Notes: a model not told the origin generated them from the sequence alone. Positions 49,641-61,955 are shown, counted from the stretch's first letter. The stretch: DNA of 64,000 nt from Polytrichum commune (GCA_950295325.1 OX485803.1:27220001-27284000), one strand, 5' to 3'. Translations and numbers: made by a program.

Positions 49641-50426
49641 TGATATGAGAGGCGGAGGGAGACCAAGAGGCCGGAAGAACCATACTCAGATCGCCAAAAA
49701 GGGGACTTGGGCTGGCAGTCGTTGGCACTCCATTAACACTTGGTATTTGCGGATGTGAGGCCTCTCTCACACAGCTTTACTGACTGGCATGCACACAGGC
49801 AGGCAGACAGTCTCTCCCTCTCTCCCTCTCTCCCTCTCTCTCTCCTGACAGGGAGCTAAGAGCCCGGGTGTAGGCCTAACCCCCATGTGAGTGATGCACT
49901 TTGCGCGATTTAAATAACAGTATTTCTGATTTGATTCGATACTTCCATAAGATCCGACAAATCTACGACGTTGACTCACGGCCGAGGAGGAGGGAAGGGA
50001 AGGGAAGGGAAGGGGCTTTGAATTCCAAGTCACAAACATGAGTAGCCTAACCCCCCCCCCCCCCCCCCCCCAACGCATGCGTGGAGTGGGGTGGGGTGGA
50101 GGGGGGCGGGACATGATGTTGTGTCATGTCAACTTAACCCGACAACGATTAACTTATCATTCTGTGTAGCTCTCTTCAACACACGTGGCTCCCTCTCTCC
50201 GGCCTTGAAGCTTCCATGGCTGTGGAGTGAGTGAGTGAGCTGCTGCTACTGCTGCGAAGGGTTGTTATAAGTTAATGTGGCCACATATATATATCCAACT
50301 GTAACTGTCATGGTGACCTCCCAAATCTTTTGGGAGGAGGAAAGTCACATGTGTCGGAACCCCAAAATCAAGCTCTATTTTAATCCCCACTCGCCCTCGT
50401 CCCTGTTGTTGTTATTATTGTTGGAT
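49641..50426. other. Less repetitive stretch with simple C/T and G/A tracts
   Basis: It contains TCTCCC repeats (about 49,812-49,845), GGGAA repeats (about 49,993-50,015) and 21 C at 50,051-50,071. The sequence between is richer in G+C and not obviously transposon-derived. No gene was recognised. It could be a former promoter region. Confidence 0.35.
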
Positions 50427-50429
50427 TCA

Positions 50430-51642
50430 GGGGCGGTTTACACTATGGACTATGACGTTGGACCAGGGCTCTGCAAGGCAGCTGATTGGCTCTTGAAGTT
50501 GTCCCGGGACAACTTCGGTTTACACTAAGGAAAAAATGGCAGAGGGACCATGGAGGTTGAGGTCCCCAAAATATTATTTTTAAGGCCTAATAAATGCACT
50601 GACATGGTCCAACGGGTTTTGCAGTGAGAGAGACAAGAGAGGTGGTATGGTAGGAAAAGGCAAGGGCCCATGTCAAAGAAATGCCATTTCAAGAATGTTT
50701 TAATGAATCTACCTTTTATGTACCTTAATCATATTATAGCCCATGAGACATACCAACACTACCTTGCCCTACCCCTTAAACCGGCTTACATGTGTTTCAT
50801 CAAACAACGCGGGACATCTAGACCTCAAGAATTCAAGTGCAGATTTGTTTTTTTGGTCTACCAGCTGCAATGTTTGGAACTTGGGGGCGTATAATATACC
50901 GTTGGAAAGGTCTTGAAAATACCTTTCCAACGGTATATTACACGCCCCAAAATGTTTTTAAAATACAGTTGCAAAAGAAAAAACAAACATTTGTAGTGGT
51001 TTAGTGACTGTAGATCAGGGTGGTCAAAAGAAGCGCAATGGGAAATCTTCTAACATTAATTATCAAAGAATTGAAATTTAGTGTTGAGCAAGGTTGGGTG
51101 GTAACAACATTAGATATAATCAAACACTAAATATCCTAGATAGTGTAGTGATAACACAAGGTACATGTCACATGTAAATTACATTGAACATGTACAAATT
51201 GAATCGCTCATTTTTTTTGTAAAAATTGTTGTGAGAAGATTTGCAAGCCACATCTTCGACACATTTAACAAGAAGTGAAGACAGTTGAAGCCCAAGAGAT
51301 GACAAGAGAATGATCAAACTAAAAGAAGAAAAAACTAAGTGACAAGATAAGTGAAGGCATGTGTAGGCAAGTGAAGGCAAATTGAAGTCAACAAAATGGT
51401 CAAACTTCATTTTTTCCCAATATGCCCTTTTTGGGCTTATATTAAAAAAATCAGCACATCCACTTCTTGCCGCATGGTCATTCCTCTTGGTCCACATTCG
51501 GTTTACACCTAGTTAGGGGCCCAACGGCTTTGTAAATCAAATTTTTAAGAACTTGGACCATGAAATGTAGACCATGAACTCGTACCGCGGAATAAGGCAT
51601 CTTCCGTGGGACGAGTTCATGGTCTATGGTGTAAACCGCCCC
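50430..51642. mobile_element. Composite MITE of the GGACCATGAAGT subfamily, 1,213 bp, TCA duplication
   Basis: The ends GGGGCGGTTTACACTATGGA and, reversed, GGGGCGGTTTACACCATAGA are near-perfect inverted repeats, flanked by TCA at 50,427-50,429 and 51,643-51,645. The left 150 bases match the element at 63,832. The middle holds inserted material: a copy related to the foldback at 328-554 (about 50,810-51,035) and a piece with ACACTAAATAT motifs. No transposase. Confidence 0.8.
50881..50950. repeat. Near-perfect 31-base inverted repeat, 9-base loop
   Basis: The arms 50,881-50,911 and 50,921-50,950 pair with one G bulge and one transition. Core words are CCGTTGGAAAGGT and ACCTTTCCAACGG. It sits at the centre of the nested foldback within the composite MITE. 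One arm recurs at about 428-457. Confidence 0.8.
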
Positions 51643-51645
51643 TCA

Positions 51646-52259
51646 AACGAGATACGTTGGGTCCCAAGTCCCACTCATTTCAGCATGTCCCAACTTTTGA
51701 GCCTCAAGAAACTGTTAAAATATGGTTGATTATCATTACAATCGGATCTTGATTATTTTATGTAAAATTTTATTCACGGGACTTGGGTTGGGAGTTGGGG
51801 TCTAGCTTTTAGCTCGACCCAAATCTCAACACAAGTCCCGAGCCGAGCCTCCAAAAAGTGTTGCCATGTGGGCATCCATGTCATCCTTGGGACTTAGGGC
51901 TTGGGATCTTGTGTGAAGTGGTAAGTCCCAACTCCCCTCATGCTCTCAACGATTAAGATTGCATAGATTGACCTCACGTGACTTGGGACTTGGGACTTGT
52001 GACCCTGTGTGAACTGGCCCTAAGGTATACGTGGCCCTATTGTGGACACTTCCAAGTTCAAAAGGGAATTTTGGTCGTTGGATCATATCTTGAATCGTCT
52101 TGTCTGGTTAGGAACCGTGATTCATGAAGACTGTCATTTCAAGTTTCGGAATTGTGGTTCAGAAGCACAAGTAAGAGATCAAAGTGAAGATTTTCAGAGG
52201 AAGTTTTAATAAGAAGTTTTCTCAAAGAAGGATCAAACCCATGATGTACTTGGCAGGTT
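51646..52259. other. Repeat debris before the gypsy fragment
   Basis: The words GGGACTTGGGACTTG and CCCAAGTCCCA occur repeatedly in both directions at 51,660-52,020, ending in TGTGTGAACTGGCCCTAA, which looks like a MITE terminus whose partner was not found. Confidence 0.4.
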
Positions 52260-53345
52260 CCAACTCTTATAGCTAACGTTGAATATAAAATCAACTATGT
52301 TATTTTCAAAACAATGGACGGAGTACCGTCCTATCTAGGTATTCTTGGATGGAGTACCATCTTATCTATGTATTCTTGGACGTACATGGTTATTAGACGC
52401 ACACTCTAGGGAGGATTGGGGAAAAGGCACTCTTACCGAAGGAAAATGTTAAAAAAAAATTGTAGTACGTTTGTTCCTTACCCAATATCATGGTGAAACC
52501 CAAGATGATGGTACTGAATTCACCATAGATGATGGATATGAAATAGAAAAGGATACAACTCTAAACTATGAATGCGGTTGCTATCTACATATCACCAACT
52601 AATAATCCCCACATCTTGAGGATTAATTGTGATTGATGCAATGTATGAGAAAGAAAAATCCAACCCATCAAATAAAAAGAATTAGTTGAAAAATAGGAGG
52701 CTTCAATGTTTGAAACCGATCGAGTCCTTAGTAGTTATGTGGTCAAAGACGTGTATATGGATGTGGATTTGAGTGATGGTGATACACCTATAGTATAAAA
52801 ATACTTGAGAAAATTACCAAGGTTGAGTGAGAATATTGGAGAGACTTCTTAAAAATGTATATTAATTTTTTTGCTTGGACATACAAGGATTTGAGAGGAG
52901 TTCCGCCCAAAATTGGTGAACATGAAATTATATCAGAAAGCAAAGACAATATTGAATGCATCCTATATTCTTCTTGTTAGTCAAACAAGAGATTGATGAG
53001 TTACAAGAGGCTAGTATCATTTACCTTGCTCCATACAATGAATGGGTATCACCTATTGTCGTAGTACCAAGAAAAATGGTAAAGTACGAATATGTGTGGA
53101 CTATTGGAATCGGAATATTGTCACCAAAAAGGACTATTTTCCTTTACCATTACAAACACTATATTAGATGAGTAGCGGGTTATGACCTTTATTTAGTTAC
53201 GGAAGGGTTTTCCGGATATAATAAAATTTCAATATACCCTCACATTGTCTTTTGACAACTTTTACTACACCATGGGGAATATGTGCACGTGGGAATAATG
53301 CCCTTTGGTTTGTGCAAATCTCCCAATACCTTCTCTAGACTAAGA
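52260..53345 (+). pseudogene. Ty3/gypsy retrotransposon pol fragment (protease end to mid reverse transcriptase)
   Basis: Read through frame breaks, the plus strand follows the usual plant gypsy order. After the protease comes a LGR.WL..A....DWGKGTLT motif (52,375-52,445). Then comes an FAW.Y.DL.G.PP.IGEHEI motif (52,870-52,929), the MHP start of the reverse transcriptase at 52,956, the EWVSPIVVVP motif, a KNGK..ICVDY motif, a GFSGYN motif and MPFGLC (53,298). The GFSGYN motif has Glu where the first catalytic Asp belongs. The YxDD site, RNase H and integrase are missing. There are several frameshifts, one near 53,072, and a stop where Arg is expected just before 52,956. No LTRs were seen. 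A 30-base stretch is duplicated at about 52,320-52,380. It is dead. Confidence 0.85.
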
Positions 53346-54504
53346 ATCAATGGTTGCCAGCATAGTAAAATGGATAGCTCCTAATCCTTGCATAGCTCCT
53401 AATCTTTACAATGGCAAAGTCAAGCAAGCAGAAACACAAGAGAGGAAGGGTGCCAATTGAGCCATTGATATTTCAAGAGATTTCCCCACCAATTCTAGAG
53501 CATATATGGAAGAGAGAGGGTTGTGTTGTGCAATTTTTGGTGCAACCTTGATATTGTTTGGCTATGGTAGGTTGACTTGTCTGAATTTCATCAATTAACA
53601 TTGTAAGTGAGTTTTAGGAAATAAAGGTGCAAAATCAAAGTGTGAGTTGTTCAATCAAGGCTATAGTCAATATTACCGTGTTACATGCTAAGGAGGTGAA
53701 AACTTTATTCGATGTTGAATTGCCCGTGAATGCAAGAAAGTGGGAAACAATTTCTCAAGGAGGAACCCAAACATTTGTTGTTGAGGCTAATGGATGGGAA
53801 GTTGTGAGGGCGTTCACTCCTTGGAAGGAGTGCTTGGAGATAATTTGATAACACATTGAATTAGGAGAGGATGATAGCTGAAAGGAGCATTGTGTGGTGT
53901 GTACAACATGCAACGCATTGGTGTGCGGTGTGAAGTAAAAATGGGTTGAGGAGTTGCTAAATTGTAATTCTAAAAATTTCATTTTATTTGATTTTGTGAA
54001 TTGTTAGATCTTGGTTTTTTCTTTTTTCTTTTTTCTTTTGCAACCAACTATTGCGTTGATTGATATTTTGCAGTTGACTACAAAGTAGTAGTCAACCGGA
54101 CCAGTGACCACAAGATTGACTGCATCAGTTTACCCCAAATGACATGACGTTTTTTGGTCCGGTGTCACATTGCCATCACAAGATGTGACATGACATGAAG
54201 TCCCTGGACATGAAATCCCTGGTGTAGCTAAGAGTTTTATGTAGAATAAACCTCATTCAAAAGGGTGTCCCCACCCACCCGCTCAAAGATTCTCTCACAT
54301 GCATGTTTGGAAGTGCGATTGATTGGCATATTTTCTACTACATAGTGAATCCACAAAAATCAAGAATTTGATTGTTGTCCGAGGAGAAGAATCCATATGA
54401 AGGGGTAAATTTCCAATTGTAGGATGTGTTTTTGTAGGGACATGAGGTTCCGAAGTCACATAAGGTATGCGGGTGTTGCTGAGTCACTTTTCTTTACCGG
54501 ACAC
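53346..54504. other. Intergenic stretch after the gypsy fragment
   Basis: No further pol motifs could be followed. Open frames at 53,627-53,848 (plus) and 53,755-53,982 (minus) overlap and are not recognised. A T/C-rich tract lies near 54,010-54,040. Confidence 0.45.
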
Positions 54505-54845
54505 CTAGTATATTTGATTGGTGTGTGGTCAGGTGAAGATCAACAAATAACCATCATAAAGACACATGATGTTTAAAAGAGATTGAACTACATCTTCAAA
54601 TCTTATTAAATACTCCACACTCAACAGTGAACACAATTGGAAGGACCTACCGTGTCTTCAATTAAGGAATCAACTAATATGCACTTCCGATAACCACAAC
54701 TCAATCGTGGGAAGCTCAATTTTCAATCCGATTTTTGCTGATGCTTCATTAGAGATTTGCTAATGCAACACAAGCTCCATTGTGCAAATCTAATCGGTAG
54801 AAGCTAGAGAACATGAACCAAATAACACTCACATACCTTGTTGGT
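54505..54845 (+). repeat. Dispersed repeat D, copy 3
   Basis: Carries GATTGGTGTGTGGTCAGGTG, CAACAGTGAACACAATTGG, GCTAATGCAACACAAGC and AACACTCACATACCT. It is the longest clean copy and a good reference for the family. Confidence 0.6.
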
Positions 54846-54993
54846 TGTCCACAGTATCAATCTGGTTATACGTGTTGAAGCAGAGACCCAAGGTCAGGCA
54901 GATGTGTGTATTATTATTATTATTATTATTATTTCTTCTTTCTATCTTATTGCGCTTCTGAACACAGTGACCTAGAATCCAATACCACAGCAC

Positions 54994-55960
54994 AAGTCAG
55001 AGTGTTGCCTCGTGCAGTATGTATGGGGAAGGATTTGGATCCGGAGAGATCTTTGTAGCAGGCTGTGAAATGTTTGTTGGAAGTAGATGGTGCTAATAAC
55101 CCTCACTTTAAGTGCTGAGCATAGATACTACTATTGATTTACATATTTGTCAGGTGATTCTCATTAACATTTCATAAAGAATCCCAACACATCAAAATAT
55201 GTCTTGTTTTGTATGTCCAACTTCAAAGGGTTTAAAATTTTACTGATAGATGACTCAAATCCAATATCAAAGTATGGTGTTAAGGTGGTGGACATTCTCA
55301 TAATCAAGTCAGAATGTTGCCTCGTATGGTATGTATGGGGAAGGATTTGGATCTGGAGAGATCTTTTGTAGCATGTTGTGAAATGTTTGTTGGAAGTAGA
55401 TGGTGCTAATAACCCTCACTTTAAATGTTGAGCATAGATACTACTATTGATTTACATATTTTTTCAGGTGATTCTCATTAACATTTGATAAATAATCCTA
55501 ACACACCAAAATATGTCTTGTTTTGTATGTCCAACTTCAAAGGGTTTAAAATTTTACTGATAGATGACTCAAATCCAATATCAGAGTATGGTGTTAATTA
55601 AGGCGGTGGACATTCTCATAATCAATATGTGCATTCTCATAATTAGGTCAGGATGTTTGCCTCGTACGGTATTTATCGTGAAGGATTTGGATATGGAGAG
55701 ATCTTTTGTAGCAAGCTGTGAAATGTTTGCTGGAAGTAGATGGTGCTAATTAATAACCCTCACTTTGAGTGTTGAGCATAGATACTACTATTGATTATGT
55801 ATTTCTAAAGTGATTCTCATTAGCACCTGACAAAAGATCCCAACACACCAAAATATGTCTTGTTTTGTATGCACAACTTTTAAGGGTTCAAAATTTTATT
55901 GATAGGTGACTCAACTCCAATATTAGAGTATGATGTTAAGGTGGTGGACATTCTCATAAT
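54994..55960. repeat. Three tandem units of 312-340 bp
   Basis: The landmark TGCCTCG falls at 55,006, 55,318 and 55,658. Each is followed by GGATTTGGAT, GAGAGATCTTT, GTAGATGGTGCTAAT, AAATATGTCTTGTTTTGTAT and GTGGACATTCTCATAATCAA. The units are about 90% identical. A TTA microsatellite precedes the array at 54,909-54,933. No coding sense was found. Confidence 0.85.
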
Positions 55961-57696
55961 CAATTTGTGCAAATTTTGCAAGAATTTAGGGTGTTGATTT
56001 AACATGCTCTATCTACCATTGTAAGTACTTGCATATAAACTACTTGATGACAATTGCACAAACTAGCCCTATGAACGTGGGTGGAAAACTAGCATGGAAA
56101 TAATTAGTGTGGGTCACACTAATTTCAAGTCAAGGTGGGACTACCATGGGTCCAAGACCACATGTCTTCCCCTATGTTTGCATAAAGACTTCCGGTCAAC
56201 ACCTTACATAAAATAAAACAGTCAGTTTACATAAAAATCTCTAGAATAAACCAAATCATGTGGCCCGTGCTAATTTCTACTTAAAACTTAGTGTACATTA
56301 GGTTAAAATTTAGTGTGGCCCATATTAATTCTCATTATGAGAATTAGCGTGAACTCTAAAAACATGTTGTGGCCCACAATATTAGGACTATTTAGTGTAG
56401 TTAAGATCCTAATTCTTCCAAAGCAAACCCCTTTTGTTCTAGTAGTCTAATAACCATGTTTTAAGAAGAAGAAAAAGAACACATAACATTATATTCATGC
56501 TTGAAAATTTGGTCAATTTTTTGGTTGTAGTTTCCAAATTTTGTTGTCAACTCCATTCACATTCAACTTGCTACATAGATGTGAAATTTTGTGAAGGAGG
56601 CATAACACCTTATGTCGCATCATGGTTAACCGTGATCAACATATGGCTAACGGGCTCACATTCATGCCGGTACCTGGTTACGGGCATTATTTTTATTTTA
56701 TTTATTTAAGATCCGCACATTGATAACATAATTTAGCTTCATGCCTAGATTAAATTGAACTCTAACGAATCTAAGCTTCGCGGAATTCGATTTGAGCACA
56801 AGTCCTTTTGATTCCCACACCCCATAGAACATGACATCTTTGGTGAATAAATGTTTGGTGATTAAGTTAGAATGATGTGCTACTCATGTGACCTTGGTTC
56901 CACATTCTTTTTTGCTGCACTAAATATTGTATCAAGTGCTCGGGGGGGGCACTCCCTTGTATATTTTGCATACACCTGCGATAATGAGCTATTAAAATGG
57001 GGGCTATTTACCTATGAGAAAGGATTATAAGGGATGCTAATTTTTGAAATAATGGTAAATTGTTGTGATTATTTGCACCCTATTGGTAATTATAAATTCT
57101 TGGATGGTTGATTTTATGGTACCCTATATTACTTATATGTATTTTTTCCCCCTGATTGCCCCCATTCCTTAAAGTGTATGATACAGTAGAATTCCCGTTA
57201 GAAGCATATGTACAGAGTAAGAGAAACAAACATTTACTAGGGTTTAGGGTTCATGGTCACACTGAAGTCCGGGCAAAGCAAAACACTAAACAATAACAAC
57301 AAAAGATTGCAATTACATGTCATTAAGCAACACGAGCCAACGAATAAAAGTTGTGTTGGATAACACCGTTAGAAACCTTGAGGTCTTAGGGAACAGGCCA
57401 GCCACATGTGTCTCAAAGTCACATTTACAAGGTTTGCAGAATCCCTACAATTGATGCCTTGATCTTCCAATCCTACACATTGGAGGAAAATCCCACGCCA
57501 TGCAAGCAAAATCCACCTAAACTAGCTAGGCTACCATTTACACATGTGGGAGATATGAGGGTACTCGAACTGAAATGACTACTACAAATTTCAAGGTATA
57601 CTAATGATCATTCAGCCTTTTTTCCAAATTATATCTCCACATGTGTGAGATAGTACAAATTTAGCAGGTTTTATTTTTTATTTGAAATGAACTCAC
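55961..57696. other. AT-rich intergenic stretch
   Basis: No recognised gene. The motif GTG.CCCA.ATTAGTGTG recurs loosely between 56,090 and 56,400, resembling 44,880-45,200. This points to another dispersed repeat. Confidence 0.45.
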
Positions 57697-58032
57697 TCAA
57701 TGAGCTGCATCTACCTCATCTAAGGTGTAGATTTTGCTAGTTGATTCATACAGTAGAGACACAGTTGAGATAATAGCATCCACATCAACCCACACATAGT
57801 CACTCTCAACATACTTATATTTGTTGAGACCCGGTTGTTTTTTGAACCAATGGAGGTAAGCCATAGCAGTTGGGAAGAGCGTTTCTCTATTTCCGTTCTG
57901 GACTGCACGTTTCATCAAGTCAATGAGTTGCCAACAATTGCCCCACTTAGTACCAACCTTCACCCTTATCTTTTGAACCCTTCCTATATAGAACATGCCA
58001 TATTTTGGTGGCAAAGTATTTAATTTTGGAAA
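57697..58032 (-). CDS. Coding-like open frame of unknown family, possibly transposon-derived
   Basis: An open minus-strand frame of about 112 codons runs from just after a stop at 58,033-58,035 to the stop at 57,697. The first ATG in frame is about 25 bases inside, at the M of GMFYIGRVQ. The first codon of the longer reading is TTG, so the start is unsure. Unlike its neighbours it has even amino-acid use, with aromatic and charged residues: a basic start (QKIRVKVGTKWG), a WFKKQPG motif, and an acidic tail (VWVDVDAII, YTLDEVD). No known domain was recognised. It may be a remnant exon or part of a transposon protein. Confidence 0.3.
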   Translation of the reverse strand, partial: FPKLNTLPPKYGMFYIGRVQKIRVKVGTKWGNCWQLIDLMKRAVQNGNRETLFPTAMAYLHWFKKQPGLNKYKYVESDYVWVDVDAIISTVSLLYESTSKIYTLDEVDAAH

Positions 58033-58035
58033 CTA

Positions 58036-59923
58036 TCGCTTTTTCTCCATGCTATTTTATATGTACCACTTAGATAATTTAATCATGTTTTGTCAAATGC
58101 TATATTACATATAATCATGTTTCACAATCCCAAAGCACCCTATACTACATCTAATAATTTACAAATTTTACGCCAAATTTTTATACAAGACCCTATATTT
58201 TATCGCACGTAGTTCCTACGTTTTTCGCCAGTGCCCCCCCCCCGAGATCAAGTGTCATATGGCATTTCATGTCACTTGTAGTAACTCTTCTTATGGATAA
58301 GTTTTACAAGTATTGTCATCCCAACTCACTTTTAGTTCATCCAAATGCCAACCATATACGAAACAAAGTCTAGTATATTCCACATCCTAACATTTCCACA
58401 ACGGCTTGTTGTCGTAGATTATTGAAGAACCATCTAGTAAGTGACGGCAAATGCAACATTGTAAAATCTCTAATGTTCAAATTTGTTTTACAAGGAACAA
58501 GAAAATGACGTTAGGTTTACATCTAGCGTCGGTGACACTCACATGGGCATTTCACAATTAGCATTTCACATGTAGTAATACAAAGGAGAGCTTTGGTTGA
58601 ATCCAACAAAGATTCGAGATGGGTCATAATGCAAGATTCGGGACCGATTCCTTGGTATTGGGAGCCCAATTCCTCAACACTGGGAGCACAATGCCCAAGC
58701 ATATTGGAATCTGGGGTTCTCAATCCTTGGCATCCCTTTCGAAAGGCCAATTGCCTTAGCACGAGAAACCCAAGACTCGACTCTCGGGGATCGGGAGCAC
58801 CGTTAACGGTAGAGACGCGCCTATAACGGTTACTTGCGGCAATTCGGGTGAAAAGAATGCTACGCTAATGTTATGTTTACACGTCATAGGTGCACTTTTC
58901 ATGCACTTGAAAACATCGTGTGCATGTGAGTTTCATAAACCTAGCATTCTTTGCCAAGATCGTCGTGTTTGCTTCCATGAAAACCGGGTTGGGTAGATGG
59001 TGGTAGACGATAGAATAAGTAAGGCTAGATCCTAGACAATCGGTCTAAATTTGTAAATCACAACGAGGGAGGAACATTTCTTTTACTAGCCTTTGATGGC
59101 GTTATCCTAAATTGCTTTTATGATTTTGCTATACTTTCTAGACGCGGCACACATTGATTCATAGATTGCGAACACAAAGCATACTAAAGATGCAATGAAT
59201 GAATGGATGAACGCATATAATTAGATCATCTTCTTATGTTGCCTCTGTTAAACTGTGTTAAAGAAAAAGGCAGCCTTGAAACACTTCCAAAATGAAATCT
59301 AAACCCAAAGGAAAAAAATGCATAAATAGAAAATGCCATACCGTAACATAAGTAAATATTTTTGAGAATGGTGGAATTGTATTCAAATTGTATGAAGTAT
59401 TATTTTAGGGTTCTTAGGTTGGATGAATGAGAAGTATGCTTGTATGGGATAATCTCCTCTGCCCAATGCCAACCAAGTGTGACCCACATCATAAGTGATT
59501 AGAGCACTAAACTTTTAAGCATATTTGCTAGGCATCACAAATACGTGCAATAGAATCACATGTCAAGTGTAATGAACTTATGAGTGTAGATCAATCAAGC
59601 CACATTGGTAGAAACATGTGAAATAAATTCAAGATTTTTCTTTTTCTTTTTCTTTTTTTAATGTGCAATTTGGTTGACCCCCACACTAACTTATCAACAT
59701 TCCACATTATTTTCAACGTTTACTATCACAATATCAACATACGAGATTTTAAAGAATGTGATTTCTATATGGATGAATAAACAAAGTTTTCATTTGATTT
59801 ATTGTTGGATATGGTTTCGACCCAAGGGTAACCACAAGAGACCTTTCTTCTCAAAGAGTCTCCGATTCATCATGCACCTTGATTATTTTTCAATTATCTT
59901 CTTTCCTTTTTCTCCCCATTGCA
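58036..59923. other. Intergenic stretch with repeat G copy 2
   Basis: Repeat G lies at about 58,436-58,575, and a piece of the 24-kb dispersed repeat lies at about 59,400-59,470. The rest shows no recognised gene. Confidence 0.45.
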
Positions 59924-60274
59924 TTATGGGAATGATTTGAGGTTCTGGGTTTGAGAGTCACGTCGATCGCAAAACTCCTCGCGGAACTCGACATAGAGAT
60001 GTGCAAGAGTTGATAAAACTTTGGGCATATTTTTCAATATATTTGAGGCCAAAGCTTGCAAACCGTTTTTTCCAACAAGGTGAGGTGGAATATTTAGAGG
60101 AATTCGAACCATAGATAATCCTTGACCACTTCAAGTGACAAGTCCTCCCAACTCTCTCATTCAAGGGGCCGTCCCCTTGCAACCCAAACCAAGGTCCTTT
60201 GACTCATACACCCCCCACCCTCCCTCCCTCGTATTATCAATGAGATATACATGAAGTTTGAGTTGTTTAACTTT

Positions 60275-60548
60275 GAGGGACTCCCCAATAGAAGGTCCAA
60301 ATGCGAGATGGATTTTCCTTTTTGGAATTGGGGTACTAGAAGCGGAGACAAAACCGATCTCTTATTGGTCTCCGGTTCATCGAAGTACGCGAAACCATGG
60401 CTTGTGCAAGTTTGAGGATTCCCCAATAGGAGTTCCTAATGTGAGACCAATTTTTTTTTTTGAAATGAGAGCACCAAAAATGGAGGAAAAGAAAACCAAT
60501 ATCTTCTTGGTCTTCGGTTCATTGAACCACGTAAAGTTACGATGCGGA
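60275..60548. repeat. Tandem pair, 138-bp unit, in frame
   Basis: CCCCAATAG at 60,283 and 60,421 starts two similar units. These share TCC.AATG.GAGA, GGA..TTTTCTT-like and TTGGTCT.CGGTTCAT. The unit is a multiple of three and both strands stay open for 90-110 codons across it, but no protein family was recognised and the two units differ at many codons. Confidence 0.5.
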
Positions 60549-61609
60549 GGCGCGTCACTTGCAAGTGAACTTGAAATGGCATGTGGATAGTTGTCTGAAG
60601 TCTCTAGGGAAAATGATTGCCAAGTAAGTTGAGAAATGGAAGCAATCATGCGCTCGTATATATTAAGAGAGTAAGCTTCGTCAAGAGGGCTTCTTCTTTA
60701 TAGCTCGATGCAATCACAAGATCGCACTTGAAGCATGTGGTTGAGTAACTCAAAATACTTTGATTTTTTCATGATGTCAATATGTTATGTCACATGATAC
60801 ACATCATACCAAGATGCCACTAACTCTCATCTACCTTTGTCATGCTTCGTGCTTAGAAATTTGATGGTCATCACTGGATCTTGAAACCCTAAATTTTATT
60901 ATTTTGTCTATGAGCACTAGATTCCAAGATCATCCTTACCAATCATGTTGTCAAAAATATTCTTTGGTGCAAACCAAAATATTCTTTGTCATAGAGAGCA
61001 AGGAAACATGTGTAATTTCTGTTATGTTGATGTGCATGTTAGGTCCAGTTACTACCATCAACATTGGTGCCAAAGTTGGCATTCAAAAATTCAAGAAGAT
61101 GATGAATTCCCCCACTATCCTGTGCCTTCAATGTAGACTACTGGTGTCCATGGAGGGCACATTTGTTTTTAAATTTAGAAGTGCCAGAATGTAGATGCAT
61201 ATAGAATTTGTGCGGAGCTCAACCAATGTAAGAACCACACATGGCAAAATTGGGTGAGGAGACTTACTTCTTGTCATAATAGAGAGGCCTCTATAATACA
61301 GTATACAATACAATTTATGGTAATGGAGTTCACATTATTCATCGTCTATCCAAGTAAGGGACTTTTTGTAATCACTAGGTGACAAGCAACGTAGATGACA
61401 TGGGCACTTGCTTCTTCATGACCAGTCATGGAAGCAACTCTAATCAACATGGCACCTCAATTTTAATTGCGCACTAAATCATATATATCTCTAGATACAA
61501 ATATAGATATAGATAGTGTAGTATTACATCAAGGCAAGATGAGATTGAATACTTTGCAACACAAACTTGACCATAGGGAAGATGGGTCTTCAATGGGCTG
61601 GTTTTCCTA
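60549..61609. other. AT-rich intergenic stretch
   Basis: Nothing recognised. Overlapping open frames at 60,904-61,194 and 60,945-61,136 have no family resemblance. Confidence 0.45.
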
Positions 61610-61955
61610 ATCGGACCCCTAGATTTGATTGATATGTGGTTCAATGAGGATCAAGCAACAAACATCGTAGAGACACATGTTTAAAAGAGCTTGGACTAAG
61701 TCTTCAAATATTAAGAACCACTCTACACTCAACAGTGAACACAATTAGGAGGATTTACATAACCAATTAAGAAATCAACAAACATGCACTTTTGATAACC
61801 ATAACTAAATTAGAGAAGGTCTGATATTCAATTTGGTTTTTACAGATACTTCACCATAAATTTGCTAATGCAACACGAGTTTTTTTTGTGTGTAAATCTA
61901 ATTGGCAGAAGTTGGAGAACATGAAAACCGAACCAAATAACACCCACATACCTCA
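61610..61955 (+). repeat. Dispersed repeat D, copy 4
   Basis: Closest to the copy at 54,505, sharing CACTCAACAGTGAACACAAT, GATAACCATAACTAAAT and AACACCCACATACCTCA. Confidence 0.6.

Noticed and set aside
60258-60590. 110-codon plus-strand open frame
   Set aside because: It starts at TTG, spans a tandem duplication and competes with equally open minus-strand frames; no family resemblance.
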